38,970 bases of DNA from an uncultured Rhodospirillales bacterium (GCA_903927465.1 CAIYMY010000219.1:1-38970); one strand, 5' to 3'. Shown: positions 18,653 through 26,890, counted from the stretch's first letter. The notes: a model not told the origin generated them from the letters alone. Translations and numbers: made by a program.

Positions 18653-19240
18653 ATGGCCAGAAAGGGCAAAGCTGCCGCCAAGGGTGGCGATTATCTGACC
18701 GGGCATTTGCTGATTGCGATGCCCGGCATGGCAGACCCGCGCTTTACGCAAAGCGTGGTGTGCCTGTGCAACCATTCTGCCGAGGGGGCCATGGGGCTGA
18801 TGCTTAATCGCCCGATCGAAGGCTTGGGTTTTGACAAATTGCTGAAGCAGCTTGGCTTGAAGCCTGTGCCTTCCCAGCGCCAAATCCGGATGGTTTCCGG
18901 CGGCCCGGTGGAAGCCGGGCGCGGCTTTGTGCTGCATACGGATGATTGGTCCGCCGAGGGCAGCCTAGCCTTTGGCGCCGGCCTCGCCATGACCGCGAGT
19001 GTTGAAATCTTGAGCGCGATCGCCGCTGGTGGCGGCCCAAGGCAGGGGTTGCTCGCACTTGGCTATGCCGGCTGGGCGCCCGGCCAATTGGATCAAGAAA
19101 TTCAGCGCAATTCATGGCTGAGCGTGCCAGCGGATGAGGCGCTGCTATTCCATGAGGATGCCGGCACAACCTGGCAGGCGGCGCTGGCGAAGCTAAAGGT
19201 GCATCCGGCGTGGCTGTCTTCAGCCGCCGGGCATGCGTAA
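18653..19240 (+). CDS. YqgE/AlgH family protein
   Basis: A protein of about 195 residues matching the UPF0301 (YqgE/AlgH, DUF179) family by the N-terminal YLTGHLLIAMPGMADPRF and VVCLCNHSAEGAMGLMLNRP segments and a later GYAGWAPGQLDQEI. The family has a compact alpha/beta fold. Its biochemical role is not established; AlgH was named from alginate regulation in Pseudomonas. I chose the ATG at 18653, which gives the normal family length and a short basic lead (ARKGKAAAKGG). The frame is open further upstream to 18527 but without family similarity, and no good ribosome-binding site marks the start. It is divergent from hisF (144 bases between starts). Confidence 0.88.
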   Translation: MARKGKAAAKGGDYLTGHLLIAMPGMADPRFTQSVVCLCNHSAEGAMGLMLNRPIEGLGFDKLLKQLGLKPVPSQRQIRMVSGGPVEAGRGFVLHTDDWSAEGSLAFGAGLAMTASVEILSAIAAGGGPRQGLLALGYAGWAPGQLDQEIQRNSWLSVPADEALLFHEDAGTTWQAALAKLKVHPAWLSSAAGHA

Positions 19241-19253
19241 GGGTTTTTGAAAC

Positions 19254-19595
19254 ATGCAGATGTCCGCCATTCCTTTTGACACGACCGATTGGGCGGGGGT
19301 GGAGCCCACACGCCATGCGGGCGTTACCGGGGAAGCGCTTTGGCGTACCCGCCATGTCGGCCCGGCGGAAAACCCGATCCGCGTGCGCATGGTGGAATAT
19401 TCACCGGGTTATGTCGCCGATCATTGGTGCCAGAAAGGCCATGTGCTGCTGGTGCTGGAAGGCGAATTGGAAACCACGCTTGCGGATGGGCGTGTTTTTT
19501 TGCTGAAGCCCGGCATGTCTTATCAGGTGGCAGATGGGGCTGAGGCGCATATGTCGCGCTCCGCCATCGGGGCCAAGCTGTTCATTGTGGATTGA
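19254..19595 (+). CDS. DHCW-motif cupin-fold protein
   Basis: A 113-residue single-domain cupin. The metal or ligand region is VADHWCQKGHVLLVLEGEL (about 61-79), where DHWC and the following KGH replace the usual HxH cupin motif. This marks the small group annotated as DHCW-motif cupins. The second cupin motif is visible around LLKPGMSYQVADG. Substrate and role are unknown. It starts 13 bases after the YqgE-family gene and may be co-transcribed with it. Confidence 0.8.
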   Translation: MQMSAIPFDTTDWAGVEPTRHAGVTGEALWRTRHVGPAENPIRVRMVEYSPGYVADHWCQKGHVLLVLEGELETTLADGRVFLLKPGMSYQVADGAEAHMSRSAIGAKLFIVD

Positions 19596-19727
19596 AGGCT
19601 TGGCGCCGCTGCCATGATGGCGGTTTCTGCTGTGATGCAGCCCGGCTCACGCACTCGCTTGCCTAACCCCCTCAATCAAATCTAGCCTTCTCTCCACGGC
19701 TTATTGTCGCAGAAAAGGGAGGCAGGG

Positions 19728-19856
19728 ATGAGACGCAGGGATTTTGTCGCGGGTACCGCGCTTTTGGCAGCGCCCGCCATGGTGCAGACGCAAGCTGTCA
19801 GCAATTGGCCCGACGCACGAATCATTCACCCATCACAGGCTGGCGGCGCGGCATGA
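19728..19856 (+). pseudogene. Truncated Tat-signal peptide, likely relic of a TctC/Bug binding-protein gene
   Basis: A 42-codon frame preceded by a strong ribosome-binding site (GGGAGGCAGGG). It begins MRRRDFVAGTALLAAPAMV, a Tat-like signal, and then reads SNWPDARIIHPSQAGGAA before a stop. The post-signal stretch resembles the start of mature Bug/TctC binding proteins (W-P-x-x-x-I-R-I-I-V-P-x-x-A-G-G). The remainder of such a protein is missing because another gene begins immediately. The stop overlaps the next gene's start as ATGA (19853-19856). It may be a deletion relic that now supplies the translation start region for the downstream gene, or a genuine short coupled peptide. Confidence 0.5.
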
Positions 19857-20410
19857 CCGCGCAGCGCTTGCCCGCGCAAACGCGCGAAAGCCTGGATGCC
19901 GCCCAGCAGGCGGTTTGGGATCGCATGGCATCCGGCGCGCGTGGCGGCGTTAAAGGCCCCTTTCAGGCGCTGATCACAAGCCCCGAGCTTTGCGCGCGGG
20001 TGGAACAGCTTGGCGTTTTTGTGCGCTTTGAATGCAGCGTGCCGATGCGGCTGCGTGAACTCGCCATTTTGTGCGTCGGCCACCACTGGAAGGCGGCCTA
20101 TGAATGGTTTGCCCATGCGCCGATTGCGGAAAAGCAGGGCGTGCCTTCAGCGGTGATTGCGGCGATTGGCCGTGATTCCGAAAAAATTCCCTTCGATTCC
20201 GATGCGGATCGGGTGGTGGTGGAATTCGTGCGCGCCGTGCTGCGCACCGGCAAGGCACCGGATGCGCTGTACGAGCCCGTGCGCGACCTGCTGGGCGAAA
20301 AAGGCGCGGTCGAGCTTACGGGGCTGATTGGCTATTATTCGCTGCTGGCCATGCAGTTGAATGTGTTCCACGTGGAACCGCCGGAAGGAACTGCGATTCC
20401 CTGGTGGTAA
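19853..20410 (+). CDS. Carboxymuconolactone-decarboxylase-fold (AhpD-like) protein
   Basis: A 185-residue all-helical protein of the CMD/AhpD family. The core segment RLRELAILCVGHHWKAAYEWFAHAPIAEKQGV (given by its parts RLRELAILCVG and YEWFAHAPIA, about 63-90) is typical of CMD proteins that lack the AhpD CxxC pair. A catalytic His is in the EWFAHAPIA stretch. Such proteins serve as gamma-carboxymuconolactone decarboxylase relatives in aromatic or other catabolism, but sequence alone does not give the substrate. The ATG at 19853 is chosen because it overlaps the stop of the preceding short peptide frame and its own upstream in-frame codons do not resemble the family. It converges with the panE-like gene. 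Confidence 0.8.
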   Translation: MTAQRLPAQTRESLDAAQQAVWDRMASGARGGVKGPFQALITSPELCARVEQLGVFVRFECSVPMRLRELAILCVGHHWKAAYEWFAHAPIAEKQGVPSAVIAAIGRDSEKIPFDSDADRVVVEFVRAVLRTGKAPDALYEPVRDLLGEKGAVELTGLIGYYSLLAMQLNVFHVEPPEGTAIPWW

Positions 20411-20415
20411 GGGCC

Positions 20416-20431
20416 GGCGCGTAAAAGCGCC
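20416..20431. terminator. Hairpin between convergent genes
   Basis: GGCGC (20416-20420) pairs with GCGCC (20427-20431) around a 6-base GTAAAA loop, between the stop codons of the CMD-family and PanE-like genes. There is no U-tract, so it is only a weak candidate. Confidence 0.35.
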
Positions 20432-20461
20432 CCAAGGGCACGGCAGAAGCCGGTCAGCAGC

Positions 20462-21445
20462 TCAGGGTCGGAAGAGCCCCGCCGCCCGCGCCGCTTGGCT
20501 TGCCAGCGCCACCATCAGCGCGAAGTTCGGCATAGGCACGCCCAAATCGCGCCCAAGCTGCAAGGGCGCGGTGAATAGCGCATCGATTTCCATTGGCCTG
20601 CCCAATTCCAGATCCTGCAGGATGGACGGTTTGTGTGCGGTCTCCCCAAAGCGGCGCATTCGCACTTCGCCGGGCACTTTCAGATCATGCCCAAGGGCGC
20701 GCGCCAGCGCCGTACCCTCATCGGAAATCCTGATGCCGGCTTCGAAGATTGCAGGATCGCTGAGTGTTGCCTTGATATCCTGGCGAGAGAGCAGGCAAAG
20801 CGGCCCCACCACCATATTGCCGAGCAGCTTGCCCCAGATGCGATGGCGGATATTCCCCACGGCTTCGGTGGGCATGCCGCCTGCACTCAACAGCGCCGCC
20901 AGCGCTTGGGCGCGGGGGGAAACCACGCCCCCCGGCTCCCCCAGGAAAAGCTGCAGGTCAGCGTGTTCTGAGACGACAAAGCCAGGTGCGACCACCGCAC
21001 TCGCGGCATAAATCACGCCGCCTATGGCGCGTTCCAGGCCAATGGCGCGGCGCAGCGCATCATCGGGGTCCAGCAGCGGTAGGCGCCTGCCTTCCAGCGC
21101 GCCGCCAATACCATCGAAATACCACCAGGGAATGCCGTTCATGATGAAGGCCACGGGCGTATCGGGGCCGAGCAAAGGCGCGATTCCGGCCGCCACCGAA
21201 GGCAAGGCGGGCGCCTTCACCGTGACCAACACGGCATCCACCGGGCCGATCTCGGCGGCGCTTTCCGCAGCCTGCACCGGATAGGTTTGGTCGCCTTCCG
21301 CGGAGCGTAGCGTGATGCCCCGCGCGCGCATCGCGGCCAGGTGAGCGCCGCGTGCAATCACACTGACCTCGGCCCCCGCCGCCGCAAGGCGCGCCGCCAG
21401 ATGCGCACCAATGGCACCCGCGCCATAGACGCAAATGCGCTTCAC
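20462..21445 (-). CDS. Ketopantoate reductase (PanE/ApbA) family protein
   Basis: A 327-residue NADPH-dependent 2-oxoacid reductase family member. The Rossmann motif is YGAGAIGAHLAARLAAAG (about 5-22). NGIPWWYF (about 102-109) and the IWGKLLGN segment with the conserved Lys and Asn of the family are present. PanE itself reduces 2-dehydropantoate in pantothenate synthesis, but paralogues in catabolic operons act on other 2-oxoacids. The overlap with a creatininase-family gene suggests this is one of those. The GTG at 21445 is chosen because GTGA overlaps the upstream stop and the Rossmann motif starts directly after; further upstream codons are shadow sequence. Confidence 0.85.
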   Translation of the reverse strand: MKRICVYGAGAIGAHLAARLAAAGAEVSVIARGAHLAAMRARGITLRSAEGDQTYPVQAAESAAEIGPVDAVLVTVKAPALPSVAAGIAPLLGPDTPVAFIMNGIPWWYFDGIGGALEGRRLPLLDPDDALRRAIGLERAIGGVIYAASAVVAPGFVVSEHADLQLFLGEPGGVVSPRAQALAALLSAGGMPTEAVGNIRHRIWGKLLGNMVVGPLCLLSRQDIKATLSDPAIFEAGIRISDEGTALARALGHDLKVPGEVRMRRFGETAHKPSILQDLELGRPMEIDALFTAPLQLGRDLGVPMPNFALMVALASQAARAAGLFRP

Positions 21446-22233
21446 GGCGCGTGATCGCGCAGCTGCGCGCAGATGGAAGCACCGGCAGCAACAAGCTGTT
21501 CCACAATGCGTGCGCCATGCGCGGCATTGGCCCCGCGCGGATCGGGCGCGGCAACGCCACCGGGCGCCACTTCCTCCACCCACATCGGCACAGCGAATTC
21601 CACGCCATGGGCGCGGATGGCGCCAAAGCCCGTTGGCGGCACGCCCAGATAAGGTCCTGTCGCATTGCGTGGCCGTGCCGCTTCGGGGCGGCAGAGTTCC
21701 GGCTTCAGCGCCATGGTGACGGAAGCAACAGGGTCTCCGCCATGGCCAAAGGTGATGGGCTGCCCGCCCAATTCGCCGTGCAGCTTGCCGGCTTCCCGCC
21801 ACAGATGCAGCGCGGGAATGATCACGCCATGGCGATGGCGCATGCTGCGCGCGGCGGCATCTGCGGGTGCGATGGTGCCGGCATGGCCATTCACGATCAT
21901 GATGCGCCGCGCGCCGATTTTGATGAAAGCTTCGGCCATTTCCTCGATTACGGCTGTGAGTGTCGCAATCGAAAGCGTGATGCCGCCGGCGACGCCGGCG
22001 AAGAAATCCTCGCCACCAAAGGGAATGGCGGGGGCAACCAGTGCATCCGCGCCCTTGGCGTAAGCGGCAGCGGCGATGCGGCAGGCGATGTCTTCCGCGA
22101 CCAGATAATCGCCCATCGGCAAAGCAGGGCCATGGGTTTCCAGGCTGCCCATGGGCAGGATCGCCACGGCGCCTGCGGCGAAGCGGGACGCGACTTCAGG
22201 CGCGGTCAATTCCGCGATGCGATGCGCGCTCAT
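21442..22233 (-). CDS. Creatininase family amidohydrolase
   Basis: A 263-residue protein of the creatininase/creatinine amidohydrolase family, whose members open cyclic or linear amides with two metal ions. The first metal-binding motif is PMGSLETHGPALPMGD (about 27-42) with Glu, His and Asp ligands, and the second region is IVNGHAGTIAP (about 113-123). The third family region, usually HAGE-x-ETS, is altered here to GHGGDPVASV, which may change metal binding or substrate. Relatives include creatininase, MftE and FAPy deformylase. It is the middle gene of three with 4-base overlaps on both sides (22230-22233 and 21442-21445). Confidence 0.85.
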   Translation of the reverse strand: MSAHRIAELTAPEVASRFAAGAVAILPMGSLETHGPALPMGDYLVAEDIACRIAAAAYAKGADALVAPAIPFGGEDFFAGVAGGITLSIATLTAVIEEMAEAFIKIGARRIMIVNGHAGTIAPADAAARSMRHRHGVIIPALHLWREAGKLHGELGGQPITFGHGGDPVASVTMALKPELCRPEAARPRNATGPYLGVPPTGFGAIRAHGVEFAVPMWVEEVAPGGVAAPDPRGANAAHGARIVEQLVAAGASICAQLRDHAP

Positions 22234-23420
22234 GCCAGCAAATCCAGCGCGGCGCGCGAGAGGGCTTGGACGCCAAGGCCGATGCTGCGCTCATCGGGTT
22301 GGTAGAAGGCATTATGCAGCCGGTCATCACGCCCTGGCTGGCCTGAGCCGATGCGCAATTGGAAGGAGGGCGCCACGGCGGCAAATTCAGCGAAATCCTC
22401 AGCACCCATGGAGGCTTCCCCTTCGCTGATCACATCGCCCATTTGCCGACGCACAGCCGCAATCACCGGGTCCAGCACGCGATCATCATTCACCAGCGGC
22501 GGGACCTTGCGGACGTAATTCATTTCCGTCTTCACGCGCATGGAAATGCCAATGCCCTGAGCCAGGCGCCGCAAGGCCGCTTCCGCGATATCGCGCGATT
22601 CATGATGCAGCGTGCGCACCGTGCCCTTCAGATGCACACGTTCGGGGATGATGTTGTAGGTGGTGCCGCCCACAAACTGCCCGATGGTCACTACCGCCGG
22701 ATGCAGTGGCTTGATTTCCCGGCTGACCACGGTTTGCGCTTCCTGCACAAAGGCCGCCGCCGCCACAATGGGGTCAATCGCCGCATAAGGATGCGCGGCG
22801 TGGCCGGATTTGCCCTGGATGATCAGGTCAAACCGGTCAGACGCCGCAAGGCAAGCGCCGCGCACATAACCAAAGCTACCCACCGGCATATCCGGGTGGT
22901 TGTGAAAGCCAATCGCCATATCAATGCCATCCGCCGCGCCATCGGCGATCATGGCCGCTGCCCCTTCCAGCACTTCTTCCGCCGGCTGGAAGATCAGCCG
23001 CACGGTCCCGGCAAGCTGCGGCGCCAAATCCTTGAGCACCGCCGCCACACCCAAAAGGGTTGAGGTATGGATATCGTGCCCGCAAGCATGCATTTGCCCA
23101 GCGATTTCGCTGGCAAAGGGTAGCGCCGTTTCTTCATGGATCGGCAGCGCATCCATATCGGCGCGGATGGCGAGTGTGGGGCCGGGGCGACCGCCCTTGA
23201 TTTCGACAATTACCCCGGTGCGCCCAACGCCGGTGCGCGGTGTCAGGCCCAGGCGCGTCAATTCCGCCGCCACGATTCCGGCGGTACGGGTTTCCTGAAA
23301 GGCCAATTCCGGGTGCGTATGGATATCGCGACGGATTTCGATCAGCCGCGGGGCCACCGCTTCGGCCGCTTCGCGGATGCGGGTTTCGGGGTCATTCGGC
23401 AGGCGGTCACCATGCGGCAT
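22230..23420 (-). CDS. M20-family amidohydrolase (HipO/AbgB/IAA-amino-acid-hydrolase type)
   Basis: A 396-residue dinuclear metallo-amidase. Visible metal-binding residues are the Cys and His of MHACGHDIHTSTLLG (about 98-112), the Glu pair in FQPAEEVLEGA (about 135-145), the His in GFHNHPDMPVGS (about 161-172) and the distal MGAEDFAEFA with the last acidic/His site. It likely cleaves an N-acyl or N-carbamoyl amino-acid-like substrate. It is the first gene of the leftward catabolic operon, divergent from the TTT binding-protein gene. The ATG at 23420 is chosen because family similarity (IRRDIHTHPELAF) begins about 28 residues later; upstream in-frame sequence is not similar to the family. Confidence 0.93.
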   Translation of the reverse strand: MPHGDRLPNDPETRIREAAEAVAPRLIEIRRDIHTHPELAFQETRTAGIVAAELTRLGLTPRTGVGRTGVIVEIKGGRPGPTLAIRADMDALPIHEETALPFASEIAGQMHACGHDIHTSTLLGVAAVLKDLAPQLAGTVRLIFQPAEEVLEGAAAMIADGAADGIDMAIGFHNHPDMPVGSFGYVRGACLAASDRFDLIIQGKSGHAAHPYAAIDPIVAAAAFVQEAQTVVSREIKPLHPAVVTIGQFVGGTTYNIIPERVHLKGTVRTLHHESRDIAEAALRRLAQGIGISMRVKTEMNYVRKVPPLVNDDRVLDPVIAAVRRQMGDVISEGEASMGAEDFAEFAAVAPSFQLRIGSGQPGRDDRLHNAFYQPDERSIGLGVQALSRAALDLLA

Positions 23421-23479
23421 GGGGGATTTCCTGTTGGGGCTTGGGTTTCGTGCGGATGATCGACCCTGGCGTCGCCCGA

Positions 23480-23507
23480 GGCAAGGCTTGCGCGACCCTC
23501 GCTTGCC
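23480..23507. promoter_or_regulatory. Inverted repeat in the divergent promoter region (candidate operator)
   Basis: In the 137-base gap between the M20 and TctC genes, GGCAAG (23480-23485) and CTTGCC (23502-23507) form an inverted repeat. A nested palindrome GCAAG-g-CTTGC lies at 23481-23491. The location suits a regulator controlling both divergent operons, but no regulator gene is adjacent and no promoter boxes are convincing. Confidence 0.3.
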
Positions 23508-23557
23508 GAGGCTTCGCTGCCATGCAATAGAAAACGCATAAAAATGGGGGCCAACGA

Positions 23558-24535
23558 ATGAGGAGCGTTGCACGCCGCAGCGTTGTATTGGGTATTGGCG
23601 CGTCGCCGCTTTTGGCGGTGGGCGCGCATGCGCAAGGGGCTTGGCCGTCCCAATCCATCCGCCTGGTGGTGCCTTTCGCGCCCGGCGGCACAACGGATTT
23701 GGTCGCGCGCCTGATTGCCGCGGGCCTTCAAGAAAAGCTTGGCGTTTCCATTGTGGTGGAAAATCGCGCCGGTGCCGGCGCCACGCTTGGCAGTGAAACC
23801 GTCGCCCGCGCCGCGCCTGATGGCTATACCCTGGTCATGTCCAATATCGCGAGCCACGCGATCAGCCCGGCGGTTTATGGCAGCAAGGTGCGCTATGACC
23901 CGGTGAAGGATTTCGCCCATATTGCGCTGGTGGTCAGCAACCCGACGGTTTGGGTCGCCAATCCTCGCGCCGGCATTCGTACCATGGCCGATGTCGCGGC
24001 GCGCGCGAAAAGCGCGAGCGGCTTGCAAGTGGCGACCTCGGGCGCTGGGTCGTCCAACCATCTTTTGGTCGTGCAAATGAGCCGTGAGATCGGCACGGAA
24101 ATCACCCATGTGCCCTTCCGTGGCGCGGGGCCTGCCATGCAGGCGGTGATCGCGGGCCAGGTGCCGATGATGTCAGACAGCCTGCCTTCCGCAGCATCGC
24201 ATATCAAACAGGGGTCGGTGGTTGCGGTGGGCATGTGCTCGGCTGAGCGGCACCCATCCTTCCCGGATGTGCCGACCTTCCGGGAACAGGGCTTCCCGCT
24301 GGAATCCGATTCCTGGTTTGGGCTTTCCGCGCCGGCGGGCACGCCTGCGCCGATCATTGCAAGGCTGAACCGGGACGTGCTGGCGCTGCTGCAAACCGCC
24401 GATATCAGGAACCGCTTTGCGGAGCTTGGCGGGACGCCTGGGACTTACTCGGCGGCAGATTACAACAGCTTCATCATAAGGGAGGTGGCCAAATGGGCGC
24501 CCTTGGTGCAGGCTGCCGGAGCGACTGCGGATTGA
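23558..24535 (+). CDS. TTT substrate-binding protein (TctC/Bug family)
   Basis: A 325-residue periplasmic binding protein. An N-terminal signal with paired arginines (VARRSVVLGIGASPLLAVGA) ends near AHAQGAW. The mature start WPSQSIRLVVPFAPGGTTD is the hallmark of Bug/TctC proteins, whose two beta-strand loops bind carboxylated ligands through water molecules. NRAGAGATLGSETVARAAPDG and PFRGAGPAMQAVIAGQV are other family segments. It captures the substrate for the TctAB membrane pair encoded just downstream. The ligand is unknown; the divergent amidases suggest an amide-containing carboxylate (inference). A REP-like palindrome directly after its stop may stabilise its mRNA end and raise its yield over TctAB. 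Confidence 0.93.
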   Translation: MRSVARRSVVLGIGASPLLAVGAHAQGAWPSQSIRLVVPFAPGGTTDLVARLIAAGLQEKLGVSIVVENRAGAGATLGSETVARAAPDGYTLVMSNIASHAISPAVYGSKVRYDPVKDFAHIALVVSNPTVWVANPRAGIRTMADVAARAKSASGLQVATSGAGSSNHLLVVQMSREIGTEITHVPFRGAGPAMQAVIAGQVPMMSDSLPSAASHIKQGSVVAVGMCSAERHPSFPDVPTFREQGFPLESDSWFGLSAPAGTPAPIIARLNRDVLALLQTADIRNRFAELGGTPGTYSAADYNSFIIREVAKWAPLVQAAGATAD

Positions 24536-24540
24536 CCGGA

Positions 24541-24584
24541 GCATTTTCAAGCCAAGTGGAGTCACTTGGCGACTCGGAAAATGC
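24541..24584. repeat. 44-base palindromic repeat, copy 1
   Basis: Begins 5 bases after the tctC-like stop. Outer arms GCATTTTC (24541-24548) / GAAAATGC (24577-24584) enclose a perfect inner stem CCAAGTG (24552-24558) / CACTTGG (24563-24569) with loop GAGT. A second copy at 29485-29528 is identical at 40 of 44 positions, and both are preceded by TGACCGGA. Two of the changes are compensatory in the inner stem. Probably a dispersed REP-like element. Confidence 0.8.
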
Positions 24585-24676
24585 GATCAAATGAGGGCTT
24601 AGGGCGTGTCACATGAACGAAGGTGATGGTAGCACGGACTAAGTCGCAATAGGGCCGAAAGGCTTGGGGGCAAGGC

Positions 24677-24691
24677 TGACCCGAAGGGTCA
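24677..24691 (+). other. Small hairpin in the tctB leader
   Basis: TGACCC (24677-24682) pairs with GGGTCA (24686-24691) around a GAA triloop, about 20 bases before the tctB ATG. It could affect translation or mRNA processing within the TTT operon. The rest of the 24585-24710 gap shows no recognisable signal except the GGGAGACGGA ribosome-binding site. Confidence 0.35.
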
Positions 24692-24710
24692 AGAAGGGTG
24701 GGAGACGGAA

Positions 24711-25313
24711 ATGAAACTTAACACGAAAGATTTGCTGTCGGCGGGGCTGTTCATCGCCTTTGCTGTCGTTGGACTTTGGCTGAATCAGGACCATAATCTG
24801 GGCACGGCGCGGCGAATGGGTCCTGGCTATATGCCCATGCTGACCTTCTGGCTCTTGATCGGCCTTGGCTCCTTCGTTCTTGTCAGCGGTCTATTCAATG
24901 GGCCTGATCCGCTTACGAAATGGTCATCCGCCGAAATCGGCTTCCTGATTGCGGGCGGCGTCGTCGGCGTGGCGGCTGGTATGATTGCGGCGCGCATTCC
25001 GGGCTTCCCATCTGCGGGCTGGAATGCGCTTGGGATCGGTCTGTTTGTGGGCTGCCTCGTGGCAGCAATTCCGCCCGGATGGCGAGCCCTGTTCTTGCCC
25101 AGTGCCGCCTTCACGCTTTTTGGGTTGGTGCTGGAACCGCTCGGCTTTCTTGTCGCTATCACGGTCACCGTCATATGTGCAGCCCTCGCGGATAAGGAAC
25201 ACCTGGAACGACCTTTGGGCGTCGTCGGACTGATCGCGTTTCTATGTGCACTCTGCTGGGGTATCTTCATTCGCTACCTTGATATCCGCGTGCCGCTCTG
25301 GCCGCAGCTCTGA
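24711..25313 (+). CDS. TTT small membrane subunit (TctB family)
   Basis: A 200-residue protein with about four to five hydrophobic segments, matching the TctB (DUF1468) family by size, by the start LSAGLFIAFAVVGLWLNQDH, and by position between tctC and tctA. In TTT systems TctB is the small, poorly conserved inner-membrane subunit needed with TctA for uptake. The middle carries an extra pair of hydrophobic segments (IAGGVVGVAAGMIAARIPG and LGIGLFVGCLVAAIPPG), making it slightly longer than the classic 150-residue form. It is separated from tctC by 175 bases with a palindrome and from tctA by 18 bases. Confidence 0.9.
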   Translation: MKLNTKDLLSAGLFIAFAVVGLWLNQDHNLGTARRMGPGYMPMLTFWLLIGLGSFVLVSGLFNGPDPLTKWSSAEIGFLIAGGVVGVAAGMIAARIPGFPSAGWNALGIGLFVGCLVAAIPPGWRALFLPSAAFTLFGLVLEPLGFLVAITVTVICAALADKEHLERPLGVVGLIAFLCALCWGIFIRYLDIRVPLWPQL

Positions 25314-25331
25314 TCGGGAAGGCAAAACACC

Positions 25332-26831
25332 ATGGATCTTCTTGCCAATCTCGCGCATGGCTTCGGCGTTGCGCTGACCTTCAACAACCTGCTGTTCTGC
25401 CTGATCGGCTGCATCATCGGGACTGCGATCGGCGTTTTGCCGGGCATTGGCCCGGTTGCAACCATTTCGCTGCTGCTGCCGATCACCTTTGGTCAGCCGG
25501 CCACCACGGCCATCATCATGCTGGCCGGGATTTACTATGGCGCGCAGTATGGTGGTTCAACTACCGCTATTTTGCTGAATTTGCCCGGTGAGGTCAGTTC
25601 GGTCGTCACAACGCTTGAAGGCTACAAGATGGCCCGGCGCGGGCGTGCCGGCGCCGCGTTGTCAATTGCGGCCTTGGCATCCTTCTTCGCGGGCTGCGTT
25701 TCTACCGTGCTGGTGGCGGCTTCTGGGCCGCTGCTCACCTCGGTCGCGCTATCCTTCGGGCCGGCGGATTACTTCTCCCTCATGCTGCTCGGCCTGATCA
25801 TCTCGGCTGTGTTGGCGCAGGGGTCGGTGGTGAAGTCCATCGGCATGGTGGTGTTTGGTGTGTCGCTCGGCTTGGTCGGCACCGATGTGCAGACCGGCCA
25901 GCAGCGCTTCACCTTCGGCATTCCTGAGCTTTCCGATGGTGTTGGCTTTGTGTCCATCGCCATGGGCATGTTCGGTATCGCTGAAATCATCCTGAATTTG
26001 GAAAAGCCCGAAGCGCGCACCGTCATGACGGGCAAGGTCGGCAGCCTGATGATGACGCGGGAGGAAGTAAGGCGGTCCATCCCAGCCGTGCTGCGCGGCA
26101 CCACGGTGGGCAGCTTGCTGGGCATTCTGCCGGGTGGCGGTGCTGCGCTGGCTTCCTTCGGTTCCTATATGATGGAACGCAAAGTCTCCAAGGGGCGGCA
26201 TGAATTCGGCACCGGCGCCATTGAAGGTGTTGCGGGCCCCGAAGCGGCCAATAACGCGGCTTCGCAAACCTCCTTCATCCCGCTGCTCACGCTTGGCATT
26301 CCAGCCAATGCGGTGATGGCGCTGATGGTGGGCGCGCTGATCATTCAGGGCATTCAGCCGGGTCCGCGCATGGTGGAAGCGCAGCCTGACCTGTTCTGGG
26401 GGCTGATTGCCTCCATGTGGCTTGGCAACCTCATGCTGCTGGTCATCAACCTGCCGATGATCGGGCTTTGGGTGAAGCTGCTGGCGATTCCCTATCGCCA
26501 CATGTATCCCGCGATCCTGATCTTCTGCGCGATTGGGGTCTATTCGCTGTCGAACAATGTGTTCGATGTGTATCAGACCGTGTTCTTCGGTCTGTTCGGC
26601 TACCTTTGTTCCAAGCTGCGGCTGGAACCGGCGCCGATGCTGATCGGCTTCGTGCTGGGGCCGATGATGGAAGAACATCTGCGCCGCGCCATGCTGCTTT
26701 CGCGCGGTGACGTCATGGTGTTTGTCCAGCGCCCAATCAGCGCCACCATGCTGGCGATTGGCGCCATCGCCCTGATCGCGATGGTGCTGCCCAATATCCG
26801 CAAGGGTAAGGATAAGGCGCTGCAGGAATAG
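25332..26831 (+). CDS. TTT large membrane subunit (TctA family)
   Basis: A 499-residue polytopic membrane protein of the TctA family with about 10 to 12 hydrophobic segments. The two internally repeated family motifs are visible: [21 protein letters not shown] (split as [11 protein letters not shown] and LLPITFG, about 36-58) with [20 protein letters not shown], and later [17 protein letters not shown] (about 262-278) with [20 protein letters not shown]. This inverted-repeat pattern forms the transport path for carboxylates driven by an ion gradient (family knowledge). It is the last gene of the TTT operon and is followed by a strong terminator. Confidence 0.95.
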   Translation: MDLLANLAHGFGVALTFNNLLFCLIGCIIGTAIGVLPGIGPVATISLLLPITFGQPATTAIIMLAGIYYGAQYGGSTTAILLNLPGEVSSVVTTLEGYKMARRGRAGAALSIAALASFFAGCVSTVLVAASGPLLTSVALSFGPADYFSLMLLGLIISAVLAQGSVVKSIGMVVFGVSLGLVGTDVQTGQQRFTFGIPELSDGVGFVSIAMGMFGIAEIILNLEKPEARTVMTGKVGSLMMTREEVRRSIPAVLRGTTVGSLLGILPGGGAALASFGSYMMERKVSKGRHEFGTGAIEGVAGPEAANNAASQTSFIPLLTLGIPANAVMALMVGALIIQGIQPGPRMVEAQPDLFWGLIASMWLGNLMLLVINLPMIGLWVKLLAIPYRHMYPAILIFCAIGVYSLSNNVFDVYQTVFFGLFGYLCSKLRLEPAPMLIGFVLGPMMEEHLRRAMLLSRGDVMVFVQRPISATMLAIGAIALIAMVLPNIRKGKDKALQE

Positions 26832-26855
26832 CGGCGGCGCCAGCCACCCAATCAG

Positions 26856-26890
26856 GCCGGCCCTATGCAAGTGGGGCCGGCTTTTTCTTT
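26856..26890 (+). terminator. Intrinsic terminator after the TTT operon
   Basis: A perfect 8-bp stem GCCGGCCC (26856-26863) / GGGCCGGC (26874-26881) with a 10-base loop is followed by TTTTTCTTT. It lies 25 bases after the tctA-like stop and is the best intrinsic terminator in the window. Confidence 0.9.

Noticed and set aside
21446-21802. N-terminal extension of the PanE-like protein
   Set aside because: The extra 119 codons are antisense-free shadow of the creatininase gene in another frame; the Rossmann motif begins right after the GTG at 21445.
23421-23693. N-terminal extension of the M20 amidohydrolase
   Set aside because: The frame is open across the intergenic region and into the divergent tctC-like gene but has no family similarity before the ATG at 23420.
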